From positions 248,001 to 312,000 of the forward strand of contig NZ_RSEC01000046.1 of NCBI RefSeq assembly GCF_003937945.1: DNA of 64,000 nt. The letters run 5' to 3'. The notes below the pieces were generated by a model. The model did not search any database and had not been told where the DNA came from. It worked only from the letters and a program-made list of their open reading frames with translations. Position numbers and translations under genes: made by a program. This document shows, piece by piece, positions 41,650 through 49,941 of the stretch. Each line of letters opens with the position of its first letter. Within the stretch, counting starts at the first letter, position 1. This stretch comes from Amycolatopsis eburnea. GTDB taxonomy: Bacteria; Actinomycetota; Actinomycetes; Mycobacteriales; Pseudonocardiaceae.

Positions 41650-42101
41650 GGGGAGCAGCGGCCCCAGTCGAACGTCGGCGCCGGGAGGGTGACCGTGGCC
41701 GTCGACGGCGGCGGCAGCTGCACCGTCACGGTCGGCGTCGGCGTGGGGTCCGGCGTCCGGCGCGCGTGCATCATCACCGGGGACGGCGTCGTCGTGGTCG
41801 TCGGCGCGGCGACCGCGCTCGACGACGGGACGCCGGTGGCCGGCTGCAGCTGCGGGAACTGCGTCGAGCCGGGCACGGGTTCCGGCCGCGTCGCCAGCGC
41901 GAGCACCAGCCCGCCCAGCACGACGACGACCGCCGCCGCCAGCACGAGCCGGCCGCCGGAACCGCGCGGCTCGGGCTCGGTGCCACGCCGGGCCGCCGCT
42001 TCGGCCGAGCGCGAACCGGGTTTGCGCGGCCGCGCCCCGGCGGCCCGCAGCAGTTCGTCGACCGTGACCCGATCCCGCCGCCTGCGCGCGCTGCGCGTCA
42101 T
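41613..42101 (-). CDS. Small single-pass membrane protein, Pro/Thr-rich exterior
   Basis: 162 residues from ATG 42101, chosen because GGAGG lies 6 bp ahead; ATG 42119 is in frame but poorly placed. A basic N-terminus (RSARRRRDRVTVDELLRAAG) is followed by one helix at about residues 55-75 (LVLAAAVVVVLGGLVLALA) and a Pro/Thr-rich outside tail ending in a short Cys pair (WGRCSPYGCRRDG). It resembles membrane components of actinobacterial cell-envelope regulators; no catalytic domain. It overlaps the convergent permease gene by 37 bp. Confidence 0.7.
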   Translation of the reverse strand: MTRSARRRRDRVTVDELLRAAGARPRKPGSRSAEAAARRGTEPEPRGSGGRLVLAAAVVVVLGGLVLALATRPEPVPGSTQFPQLQPATGVPSSSAVAAPTTTTTPSPVMMHARRTPDPTPTPTVTVQLPPPSTATVTLPAPTFDWGRCSPYGCRRDGTPVR

Positions 42102-42227
42102 GCACGACCTCCGCCCCATCGCTGATCCGGGTGATCGTAGGAAGCCGCGCCGGAATTGTAAACGCGCTGATCGCAGCGGTCTCGTAATCGTTTCGAGACA
42201 TCCGATCGCGGTCGGTGGCCGTAGTCG

Positions 42228-44009
42228 TCAACGAGGCGAGAGGCGCCGCAGGAGACCGGCCACGCGCCGCGTCACGGGGGTGAATTCGGGGAGCTTCAGC
42301 AGCGCCAGCAACCCGAACGGGACGGCCATCCCGAGCAAGGTCTGGACCGGCAGTTTCACCCAGGCGCCCGCGATCGCGCCGAGCGAGCCGGGCACCGCGT
42401 AGCCGGCGAGCACCGCGGCCCCGACGCCGAGCGCGCTCGCCCCCAGCACGATCAGGCCGACCCGCAGCGACCGCTTGCTGCGCAGGTGCCCGAGCCGGAC
42501 CCACAGCCAGACCTGGCCGAGCACGGCGCCGACCACGAACCCGGCGCCGTTGACGAGCATCACGCCGTAGACGATGTGCTCGCCGTCGAGCAGTCCCCGG
42601 CAGAGCAGCAGCAGCGGGATCTTCACCGCGGTCATCACGAGCATGATCAACGTCGGCGTCCGGGCGTCCTTCATCGCGTAGAACACCCGCAGCTGCAACA
42701 TGACCAGCGCGAACGGCAGCAGCCCGACGGCCGAGACGGCGAGGGTCTGGCCGAGCCGCTCGGCGTCCGCCAGCGTGCCGCGGCCCCAGGTGAAGATCGC
42801 GATGCCGACCGGGGTGCCGACCACGGCCAGCACCGCCGAGATGGGCACGAACAGCACCGTGGACATCCGGGACGCGAGCGAAAGGTCGCCGACGAGCGAA
42901 CCCGTGTCCCCGTCCGCGGCGGCGCGGCTCATCCGCGGCATCAGTGCGGTCAGCAGCGAAACGCCGAGGATCCCGTACGGCAGCTGGAAAAGCAGCGACG
43001 CGTAGCTGTAGGCCGTGACCCCGCCGCTGGTGCCGCCGGTCAGCACCCGGGTGGTGACGACGAACCCGACGTGGCTGACCACGACGTAGCCCAGGATCCA
43101 CGCGGCGAGCCCGCCGAACTCCTTGATCCGCGGGTCGAAGCCCCAGCGCCAGCGGAACCGGAACCCGGTGCGCAGCAACGCCGGGATCAGCACGACGGCC
43201 TGGGCCACGATGCCGAGCGTGGTGCCGAGGCCGAGCACGAGCAGCTTCGGGTCGCTCATCCGGACCGGGTCGAGGGTCAGCTCCCCCGGCACGACGGCGA
43301 ACACCACGAGCGTGCCGGTGACGACGACGTTGTTGAGCACCGGCGCCCAGGCCGGCGGGCCGAAGACGTTCTGGGCGTTGAGGATCGCCGACAGCAGCGC
43401 GAAGAGGCCGTAGAAGAGGATCTGCGGCAGCAGCAGGTACGCGAGCGCGGTGGTCAGCCCGGGATTGGCCTCCGCGGACGATTTGTCGACGTAGAGCGCG
43501 GTGAACAGCGGGGCGATCGCCACCGCGACCGCGGTGCCGACGGTGAGCAGCACCAGCGCCATCGTGATCAGCCGCTGGGTGTAGGCGCGGCCGCCGTCCG
43601 GGTCGTCGTGGGACCGCACGAGCAGCGGGACGACGACGCTGGCGAGCACGCCGCCGAAGAGCAGCTCGAAGACGATGTTGGGCAGCGTGTTCGCGACGGT
43701 GAAGGAGTCGTTGACCACGCCGGTCCCGACCACGGCGGCCAGCAGCAGCTTGGCGACGAACCCGGTGACCCGGCTGACCGCGGACGCGACCGCCATCCGC
43801 CCGCTCGAGCGGGCCAGCGACGAGCCGGCGCCCTCGCCGCGGCCGGCGCTGACCGGGGACGCGGGCGGGCGCGCGACGATCTGGGTCGCGAACTCGTCGT
43901 AGGGCCGCCGGGAGACGTCGAGGTCACGCGTCGGCCAGTGCGGGCCGCGCAGCTCGCGCGGGAGGAGGACCGTCGCGTCGTCGTCCACGGGTGGTGGGGG
44001 TTCCGCCAT
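42228..44009 (-). CDS. murJ: MurJ/MviN-like lipid II flippase
   Basis: 593 residues from ATG 44009. A 70-residue cytoplasmic lead (VSRRPYDEFATQIVARPPAS) is followed by about 14 transmembrane helices of the MOP exporter superfamily, with VSRVTGFVAKLLLAAVVGTG and NTLPNIVFELLFGGVLASVV as MurJ-type first helices. MurJ proteins flip lipid-linked peptidoglycan precursor to the outer face. The C-terminal pseudokinase domain of the mycobacterial MviN is absent, and no trxB/trxA or parAB genes are nearby, so this may be a second, accessory copy rather than the essential one. Confidence 0.85.
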   Translation of the reverse strand: MAEPPPPVDDDATVLLPRELRGPHWPTRDLDVSRRPYDEFATQIVARPPASPVSAGRGEGAGSSLARSSGRMAVASAVSRVTGFVAKLLLAAVVGTGVVNDSFTVANTLPNIVFELLFGGVLASVVVPLLVRSHDDPDGGRAYTQRLITMALVLLTVGTAVAVAIAPLFTALYVDKSSAEANPGLTTALAYLLLPQILFYGLFALLSAILNAQNVFGPPAWAPVLNNVVVTGTLVVFAVVPGELTLDPVRMSDPKLLVLGLGTTLGIVAQAVVLIPALLRTGFRFRWRWGFDPRIKEFGGLAAWILGYVVVSHVGFVVTTRVLTGGTSGGVTAYSYASLLFQLPYGILGVSLLTALMPRMSRAAADGDTGSLVGDLSLASRMSTVLFVPISAVLAVVGTPVGIAIFTWGRGTLADAERLGQTLAVSAVGLLPFALVMLQLRVFYAMKDARTPTLIMLVMTAVKIPLLLLCRGLLDGEHIVYGVMLVNGAGFVVGAVLGQVWLWVRLGHLRSKRSLRVGLIVLGASALGVGAAVLAGYAVPGSLGAIAGAWVKLPVQTLLGMAVPFGLLALLKLPEFTPVTRRVAGLLRRLSPR

Positions 44010-44049
44010 GGCCCAAGCCTGCCAGGTCGGACGGGTTTCGTCCCCGACT

Positions 44050-44096
44050 GGTATTCCTATACCGGATTCGTGCTACGGTTCCGGTATAACTATACC
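44050..44096. promoter_or_regulatory. Twin GGTAT-N4-ATACC operators
   Basis: GGTAT-TCCT-ATACC (44050-44063) and GGTAT-AACT-ATACC (44083-44096) have identical 5-bp arms and a 33-bp centre spacing, about three helical turns, so two dimers would bind on the same DNA face. They fill the divergent spacer between the MurJ-like gene and the methionine aminopeptidase gene. No regulator gene is adjacent; it must act from elsewhere. Confidence 0.75.
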
Positions 44097-44118
44097 AACC
44101 GGGCACCGAGAGGTTCAC

Positions 44119-44904
44119 GTGATCGAACTGAAGACGCCGGCGGAAGTCGACCGCATGCACGTCGCCGGGCGCTTCGTCGCCGAGGTGCTGACCGAGGTCG
44201 GCCGGCTCGCCGACGTGGGCGTCAACCTCATGGACCTGGAGCACCACGTGCGCGGCATGATCAAGCGGCGCGGGGCGGAGTCGTGCTACTGGGACTACGC
44301 GCCGTCCTTCGGCAAGGGCCCGTTCCGCAACGTCATCTGCCTGTCGGTCAACGACGCCGTGCTGCACGGCCTCCCCCACGACTACGTGCTGCGCGACGGC
44401 GACGTGCTCACCGCCGACCTCGCGGTGAGCGTCGACGGCTGGACGGCCGACTCGGCGCGCACGGTCATCGTCGGCACCCCCGCCGAGGAGGACCTGCGGA
44501 TCATCCGCGCCACCGAGGAAGCGCTGGAAGCGGCGATCGAGGCGGCCCGCCCCGGCAACCGGCTGGGCGACATCTCCGCGGCGATCTGGGCGGTGGCCCG
44601 CGAGTACGGCTACCCGGTCAACACCGAGTTCGGCGGCCACGGCATCGGCCGCACCATGCACGAGGACCTGCACGTCCCCAACAAGGGCAAGGCCGGCCGC
44701 GGGATGCAGCTCAAGCCGGGCCTGACGCTGGCGCTCGAGCCGTGGTTCGCGCGCACCACCGACCGGATCGTGTTCGACCCCGACGGCTGGACCATCCGCT
44801 CGGCCGACGGCTCCCGCACGGCGCACTCCGAGCACACGGTCGCGGTCACCGAGGACGCGCCCCGCGTGCTGACCAGGCGCGAAGCGGAGCTCGGGAACAG
44901 CTGA
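44119..44904 (+). CDS. map: Methionine aminopeptidase, type I
   Basis: 261 residues from GTG 44119 with GAGAGG ahead. The five metal ligands of the pita-bread fold are in place: D100 and D111 (TADLAVSVDGWTAD), H174 (FGGHGIG), E207 (LALEPWF) and E238 (AHSEHT). It removes the N-terminal Met from nascent proteins. It lies away from the ribosomal-protein/adk locus where the housekeeping copy usually resides, so it is probably a second, regulated copy; the operator pair upstream supports conditional expression. An inhibitor-resistant or stress isoform is one possibility. Confidence 0.9.
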   Translation: MIELKTPAEVDRMHVAGRFVAEVLTEVGRLADVGVNLMDLEHHVRGMIKRRGAESCYWDYAPSFGKGPFRNVICLSVNDAVLHGLPHDYVLRDGDVLTADLAVSVDGWTADSARTVIVGTPAEEDLRIIRATEEALEAAIEAARPGNRLGDISAAIWAVAREYGYPVNTEFGGHGIGRTMHEDLHVPNKGKAGRGMQLKPGLTLALEPWFARTTDRIVFDPDGWTIRSADGSRTAHSEHTVAVTEDAPRVLTRREAELGNS

Positions 44905-44931
44905 GCGATCCGCGACGCTGCGTGACCCGCG

Positions 44932-45228
44932 TCAGGCGGCGACGGTGATCTCCAGCGCGGCCCGGCCGGCCTCGGTGAGCTCGGCCGGCACCCGCCCGGC
45001 GGCGGCTTCGACGGCGGGCCGCAGGTAGCCGCCGTGGGCGAGCGCGTGGGCGGTCATCTGATCGCAGCAGGCGAATCCGTCGATGAACAGGTCGGGCTCG
45101 CAGCTGCACGACATCTGCGCGCGTCCCGCCGCCACCGCCCTCAGCATCGCCATCGCGCGGTGGGTGAGCTCGACTCCTGAACCGGACACCGGATCGCCTT
45201 TCTCCTCGAAACCGCTACGCATAGTCAT
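44932..45228 (-). CDS. Conserved-type hypothetical protein with CSCEPD motif
   Basis: 98 residues from ATG 45228. The central part (LTHRAMAMLRAVAAGRAQMS, CSCEPDLFIDGFACCDQMTA) has four Cys and acidic residues that could bind a metal. The C-terminus LTEAGRAALEI resembles the tail of winged-helix proteins. I remember similar small proteins in many actinobacteria without function. It is convergent with the aminopeptidase gene, 27 bp apart. Confidence 0.65.
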   Translation of the reverse strand: MTMRSGFEEKGDPVSGSGVELTHRAMAMLRAVAAGRAQMSCSCEPDLFIDGFACCDQMTAHALAHGGYLRPAVEAAAGRVPAELTEAGRAALEITVAA

Positions 45229-45326
45229 TCGCCCGTTGGGCCGATTGTGTTACTTACGGCACTATGACGTTTCGGGTGCGAGTGAGGTTCCGCCGGGTCT
45301 CGGACCGGTTCGGGAGCGGCCGGACG

Positions 45327-45929
45327 TCAGCCGTCGGCGAGCCGCAGCTCCAGGGTGCGCGCCCACTCGCGCACGATCTGCCTCCGCCGGCGCGTGTCGT
45401 CCGTCAGCAGGTTCGCCAGGCCGAGCCCGCGGCCGAGGTCCAGGGTGGCCTGGACCAGCTCGCGCACCCCCGGCCGGGACTCGTCGACGCCCAGCAGCTC
45501 CACCGTCACCCGGTGCGCCTCCCGGCCGACCCTCGCCTCCAGCGGGACCAGCACGTCGCGCAGGGCGTCGTCGGTCGCCGCGACCGCCCACAGCTGGAGG
45601 GCCGCGCGGAACAGCGGGCCGGTGTAGAGGTTCAGCACCATCTCGACGACGCGCTCGATCCGGGACGCGCCGGTCGGCAGGTCCGCGGCCTGGGCGCGCA
45701 GCTCGTCGATCTGGGACTGCCCCAGCAGGTCGACCGCCGCCACCACGAGGTCCTCGCGCGCCGGGAAGTGGTGCTGGGCGGCGCCGCGGGAAACGCCGGC
45801 GCGCTCGGCGATCCCGGCCACCGTGACGCCGTGCCAGCCGCGCTCGCCGAAGCTGTCGAGCGCGGCCTCGATCAGCCGCCGCCGCGTGGTGCGGCTGCGT
45901 TCCTGCTGGGGTTCGCGGACGCCGGTCAA
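45327..45929 (-). CDS. TetR-family regulator of the acyl-CoA cluster
   Basis: 200 residues. The best start is TTG 45929, which overlaps the SDR stop (TTGA) and has GGGTGGACC ahead. HTH at residues about 10-55 (TTRRRLIEAALDSFGERGWH, IAERAGVSRGAAQHHFPARE). The ligand domain of about 130 residues contains FRAALQLWAVAATDDALRDV. It is translationally coupled as the last gene of the minus-strand acyl-CoA dehydrogenase/carboxylase operon, so it likely represses it in response to an acyl-CoA. Confidence 0.82.
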   Translation of the reverse strand: MTGVREPQQERSRTTRRRLIEAALDSFGERGWHGVTVAGIAERAGVSRGAAQHHFPAREDLVVAAVDLLGQSQIDELRAQAADLPTGASRIERVVEMVLNLYTGPLFRAALQLWAVAATDDALRDVLVPLEARVGREAHRVTVELLGVDESRPGVRELVQATLDLGRGLGLANLLTDDTRRRRQIVREWARTLELRLADG

Positions 45930-46762
45930 GCCGGGTCCACCCAGAAGTCGAGCTGCAGGTCTTCCTCCGCGGTGTCCCCGACGCGGTACTTGGCGAAGTC
46001 CGTGACACCCTCCGCGCGCAGCACCTCGTCGTCGAGGAAGAAGTTCCCGGTGACCTCCCGGCTCGGCTTGGTCAGGATCGCGTACGCGGCGTCGGCCATG
46101 ATCTCCGGTGTCCGGCTGCGCGACGCCAGTTCCGCGCCGACGACATTGCGGATCGCCGCGGTGTCGATCGTGGTGCGCGGCCACAGCGAGTTCGCCGCGA
46201 TGCCGTCCTTCTTCAGTTCGGCCGCGAGCCCGACGGTCACCAGGCTCATCGAGTACTTCGCGATGCTGTACGCGAGGTGCCCGGCGGTGAACCACTTCTC
46301 GTCGAGGCTGATCGGCGGCGACAGCGTCAGGATGTGCCCGTTGGCTGCCTGCTTCAGGTGCGGGATGGCCAGTTTGGACAGCAGGAACGTGCCGCGCGCG
46401 TTGATGTCCTGCATGAGGTCGTAGCGCTTCATGCTGACCTGCTCGGTCGGCGTCAGGTCGATCGCGCTCGCGTTGTTCACGACGATGTCGATGCCGCCGA
46501 ACTGCTCGACGGTCTTCGCCACCGCCGCGGCGACCCCGTCGTCGTCGCGGACGTCGCCGAGGATCGGCAGCGCGTGTCCGCCCGCCTTCTCGATCGCCTC
46601 CGCCGCCGTGTAGATCGTGCCCGGCAGCTTCGGGTGCGGCTCGGCCGTCTTCGCCAGCAGCGCGACGTTCGCGCCGTCGGCGGCCGCCCGCAGCGCGATC
46701 GCCTCGCCGATGCCGCGGCTGCCGCCGGACATGATGATCGTCTTGCCGTCCAATCCAGCCAT
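45926..46762 (-). CDS. Short-chain dehydrogenase/reductase, HSDL2-like
   Basis: 278 residues from ATG 46762 with GGAGG ahead. Rossmann motif MSGGSRGIGEAIALRA, NNAS (VVNNASAIDL), catalytic SPPISLD and YSIAKYSMS. The insertion after strand 2 (KTAEPHPKLPGTIYTAAEAI) is diagnostic of the HSDL2/SDR type that acts on long- or branched-chain 3-hydroxyacyl derivatives. It follows an acyl-CoA dehydrogenase gene by 59 bp and would oxidise the hydroxy intermediate in that pathway. In the Pseudomonas atu cluster SDRs occupy a similar place. Confidence 0.88.
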   Translation of the reverse strand: MAGLDGKTIIMSGGSRGIGEAIALRAAADGANVALLAKTAEPHPKLPGTIYTAAEAIEKAGGHALPILGDVRDDDGVAAAVAKTVEQFGGIDIVVNNASAIDLTPTEQVSMKRYDLMQDINARGTFLLSKLAIPHLKQAANGHILTLSPPISLDEKWFTAGHLAYSIAKYSMSLVTVGLAAELKKDGIAANSLWPRTTIDTAAIRNVVGAELASRSRTPEIMADAAYAILTKPSREVTGNFFLDDEVLRAEGVTDFAKYRVGDTAEEDLQLDFWVDPA

Positions 46763-46785
46763 GTAAAACCTCCGTGAGGAAGTGC

Positions 46786-46803
46786 CGCTTTCACGTGAAA
46801 GCG
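46786..46803. promoter_or_regulatory. Perfect 18-bp palindrome inside acyl-CoA operon
   Basis: CGCTTTCAC followed directly by GTGAAAGCG, in the 59-bp gap between the acyl-CoA dehydrogenase stop and the SDR start. It could be a TetR-type operator, an mRNA hairpin that sets expression ratios, or a member of a dispersed repeat. No loop separates the arms, so a DNA-binding site is more likely than a hairpin. Confidence 0.5.
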
Positions 46804-46821
46804 ACGCTTCGGGGTCTGTAG

Positions 46822-47988
46822 TCAGTAGGACTTGGGGAGGCCGAGGCTGTGCTGACCGACGAAGTTCAGCACCATCTCCCGGCTGACCGGCGCGATCCGG
46901 CCCAGCCGGACCGCCGTGACGAGCGTGCCGAGACCGTACTCGGTGGCGAGGCCGTTGCCGCCGTGGGTCTGGACGGCCTGGTCGGTCGCGCGGATGGCCA
47001 CCTCGGCGGCGGCGTACTTGGCCATGTTGGCCGACTCCCCCGCGCCGAAGTCGTCGCCGGAGTCGTAGAGCGACGCCGCCTTCTGCGTCATCAGCTTCGC
47101 CAGCTCCAGCTCGATCTTGATCTCGGCGAGCGGGTGCGCGAGGCCCTGGTGGGTGCCGATCGGGGCGCCCCAGACCTGCCGCTCGTTCGCGTAGCCGACG
47201 GCCTTCGCCAGCGCGTACCGGGCGATGCCGAGGGAGAATGACGCGCCCATGATGCGTTCCGGGTTGAGGCCCGCGAACAGCTGCGCGATCGCCGCGTCCT
47301 CCTCGCCGACCAGCGCTTCGGCCGGGAGCTTGACGTCGTCGAGGAACAGCGAGAACTGGTTCTCCGGCGCGATGATGTCCATCGGGATCTTCGTGTACTC
47401 GAAGCCCTCGGTCCCGGTCGGCAGGATGAACAGCGCGGGCTTGAGCCGGCCGGTCTTCGCGTCCTCGGTGCGGCCGACGACGAGCACGGCGTCGGCCTCG
47501 TCGACGCCGGAGATGTAGACCTTGCGTCCACTGAGGACCCAGCCGTCGCCGTCGCGCTTGGCGGTGGTGGTGATCTTGTGCGAGTTCGACCCGGCGTCCG
47601 GCTCGGTGATCGCGAAGACCATCCGCTTGCTGCCGTCGGCGATGCCCGGCAGCCACTGCTTCTTCTGCTCTTCGGTGCCGAAGCGGGAGATGACGGTGCC
47701 GCAGATGGCCGGCGAGACGACCATGAGCAGCAGCGGCGAACCCGCGGCGGCGAATTCTTCCAGCACCGCGGCGAGGTCGGCGATGCCCGCGCCCCCGCCG
47801 CCGTACTCCTCGGGGATGTTGACACCGAGGTAGCCGAGACGCCCGGCCTCGTCCCAGAGTTCGTGCGTCTTCTCGTCGGCGCGGGCCTTGCGGGCGTAGT
47901 ACTCGTGCCCGTACTTGGCGCCCAGCTCGGCGACGGCCTTGCGAAGCGCGATCCGCTCCTCCGGCTCGATGAAGTTCATGGCGTTCAT
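46822..47988 (-). CDS. Acyl-CoA dehydrogenase
   Basis: 388 residues from ATG 47988, overlapping the carboxylase alpha-subunit stop by 4 bp. ACAD signatures: FAITEPDAGSNSHKITTTAK, PVSREMVLNFVGQHSLGLP and the flavin-contact region QTHGGNGLATEYGL. The catalytic base position in the TEYGL region fits short/medium-chain enzymes. It desaturates an acyl-CoA at alpha-beta, passing electrons to ETF. It is the second of two dehydrogenases in this operon and should act on a different chain or step than the one at 51537. Confidence 0.9.
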   Translation of the reverse strand: MNAMNFIEPEERIALRKAVAELGAKYGHEYYARKARADEKTHELWDEAGRLGYLGVNIPEEYGGGGAGIADLAAVLEEFAAAGSPLLLMVVSPAICGTVISRFGTEEQKKQWLPGIADGSKRMVFAITEPDAGSNSHKITTTAKRDGDGWVLSGRKVYISGVDEADAVLVVGRTEDAKTGRLKPALFILPTGTEGFEYTKIPMDIIAPENQFSLFLDDVKLPAEALVGEEDAAIAQLFAGLNPERIMGASFSLGIARYALAKAVGYANERQVWGAPIGTHQGLAHPLAEIKIELELAKLMTQKAASLYDSGDDFGAGESANMAKYAAAEVAIRATDQAVQTHGGNGLATEYGLGTLVTAVRLGRIAPVSREMVLNFVGQHSLGLPKSY

Positions 47989-49934
47989 TCTGCTTCTCCC
48001 ACCACCGCGAGGATCGTGCCGACTTCGACCTGTTGTCCGACCGTCACCGGCAGCTCCGCGACCACGCCGTCGGCGGGCGCGGCGATCCGGTGTTCCATCT
48101 TCATCGCTTCGAGCCACAGCAACGGGTCGCCCGCCTTGACGGGGTCACCGGCCTGGACGGCGAGCCGCACGACCGTGCCGGGCATCGGCGCGACCAGCGA
48201 CCCGGCGGCCAAGGCCGCGTCCGGGTCGGCGAACCGCGGCTCGGCCTTCAGCGCCACCGAGCCGAGCGCGGAGTCCACGTAGGACACACCGTCGTGCCGG
48301 GCGACGTCGAACGCGCGCCGCACCCCGGCGACGTCCAGCACGACCCGCCCCGGCTCGGCGCTGACCAGCTCGGCCTCGAACCCTTCCGCGCGAAGGCCGT
48401 CCCGCGTGAGCGAGTAGACGACCTCGTACTCGCGGTCGGCCACCGTGAAGACCTTGCGCTGCCCGGCCGAACGGACATTGCGCCAGCCGCTCGGCAGCCT
48501 GCGCTGGGTGGTCGCCGACGCCCGGTTGCCCGCCGCGTCCGCCAAGGCCGCCGCGAGGGCGGACAGCCGTTCGGTGTCCACTGTGGCCAGCGGCGCGGCG
48601 AGGGTGCCGAGGCCGTGGCGGTCGAAGAACGCCGTGTCGGTCTCCCCCGCCAGGAACGCCTCGTGGCGCAGGATGTTCACGAGGAGGTCGCGGTTCGTGA
48701 CGACGCCGTGGATCTTCGCCGCCGCCAAGGCCTTCGCGAGCCGCCGGGCGGCTTCGGCGCGGGTCGGCGCCCAGGTGATCACCTTGGCGAGCATCGGGTC
48801 GTAGTGGACGCCCACCACCGAACCGGTTTCGAAGCCGGAGTCGAGCCGCAGACCGGGCCCGTGCGTGAACGAACGGTCCACATCGGGCAGTTCGAACGTG
48901 TGCAGCGTGCCGCTCTGCGGCTGCCAGTTCGCCGCCGGGTCTTCGGCGTAGAGCCGGACCTCGATGGAATGCCCCACCGTGGGTGGCGGGTCGGCCGGGA
49001 GCCGCTCGCCCTCGGCGATCCGTAGCTGCAGCGCGACGAGGTCGAGGCCGGTGACGTTCTCGGTGACCGGGTGCTCGACCTGCAGCCGGGTGTTCATCTC
49101 GAGGAAGTAGAACCGCCCGTCCGGTCCGGCGAGGAACTCGACCGTGCCCGCGCCGACGTAGTCGATCGCCTTGGCGGCCTTGCGCGCGGCTTCGAACAGC
49201 TCCTCGCGCATGGCGGCGTCGACGAACGGCGACGGCGCCTCTTCGACGACCTTCTGGTGCCGGCGCTGGATCGAGCACTCCCGCTCCCCCACCGCCCACA
49301 CCGTTCCGTGCTGGTCGGCCAGCACCTGGACCTCGATGTGGCGGCCGGTCTCCAGGTACCGCTCGCAGAAGACGGTCGGGTCGCCGAACGCCGACCCGGC
49401 CTCCGCGCTCGCGCCTTCGACCGCCTCGGCCAGCTCGTCGAGGGAGCGGACCACGCGCATGCCACGGCCACCACCGCCCGCGGACGCCTTGACCAGCAAC
49501 GGCAGGTCGTCCTCGGTGACCGAAGCCGGGTCCAGTTCGGACAGCACCGGGACTCCGGCGGCGGCCATCAGCCGCTTGGACTCCACTTTGGAGCCTATGG
49601 TCTCGATGGCCTCCGGCGGCGGCCCGACCCAGGTCAGCCCCGCGTCGAGCACGGCGCGGGCGAACGTGGCGTTCTCGGACAGGAAGCCGTAGCCCGGGTG
49701 GACGGCGTCGGCGCCGGTCTCGGCCGCGGCCTTCACCAGCAGCTCGGCCCGGAGGTAGGTCTCGGACGGCGCGTTGCCGGGCAGCCGCACGGCCGCGTCG
49801 GCCTCGAGGACGTGCGGCGCGGCGGCATCGGCGTCGGAGAACACCGCCACCGTGCCGATCCCGGCGTCCCGGCAGCTTCGGAAGACGCGGCGGGCGATCT
49901 CGCCGCGGTTGGCGACCAGCAGGTTCTGGATCAT
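47985..49934 (-). CDS. Acyl-CoA carboxylase alpha subunit (biotin carboxylase + biotin carrier)
   Basis: 649 residues. Biotin carboxylase N-terminal domain (LLVANRGEIARRVFRSCRDA), ATP-grasp with VKASAGGGGRGMRVV, the ERYLETGRHIEVQVLADQHG loop and active RLQVEHPVTE, then a C-terminal biotinyl domain with biotin on K612 (EAMKMEH). The alpha subunit charges biotin with CO2. Gene order (dehydrogenase, beta, alpha, dehydrogenase) matches leucine catabolism (methylcrotonyl-CoA carboxylase) and the atu geranyl-CoA carboxylase, both of which use this architecture. The AtuA-like neighbour tips the balance toward terpenoid or branched substrates. Confidence 0.92.
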   Translation of the reverse strand: MIQNLLVANRGEIARRVFRSCRDAGIGTVAVFSDADAAAPHVLEADAAVRLPGNAPSETYLRAELLVKAAAETGADAVHPGYGFLSENATFARAVLDAGLTWVGPPPEAIETIGSKVESKRLMAAAGVPVLSELDPASVTEDDLPLLVKASAGGGGRGMRVVRSLDELAEAVEGASAEAGSAFGDPTVFCERYLETGRHIEVQVLADQHGTVWAVGERECSIQRRHQKVVEEAPSPFVDAAMREELFEAARKAAKAIDYVGAGTVEFLAGPDGRFYFLEMNTRLQVEHPVTENVTGLDLVALQLRIAEGERLPADPPPTVGHSIEVRLYAEDPAANWQPQSGTLHTFELPDVDRSFTHGPGLRLDSGFETGSVVGVHYDPMLAKVITWAPTRAEAARRLAKALAAAKIHGVVTNRDLLVNILRHEAFLAGETDTAFFDRHGLGTLAAPLATVDTERLSALAAALADAAGNRASATTQRRLPSGWRNVRSAGQRKVFTVADREYEVVYSLTRDGLRAEGFEAELVSAEPGRVVLDVAGVRRAFDVARHDGVSYVDSALGSVALKAEPRFADPDAALAAGSLVAPMPGTVVRLAVQAGDPVKAGDPLLWLEAMKMEHRIAAPADGVVAELPVTVGQQVEVGTILAVVGEAE

Positions 49935-49941
49935 CGCTCAC

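Noticed and set aside
40108..43101. Minus-strand frame of nearly 1,000 codons over the permease and MurJ-like region
   Set aside because: It is antisense to the permease and an alternative frame of the MurJ-like gene, with no membrane pattern.
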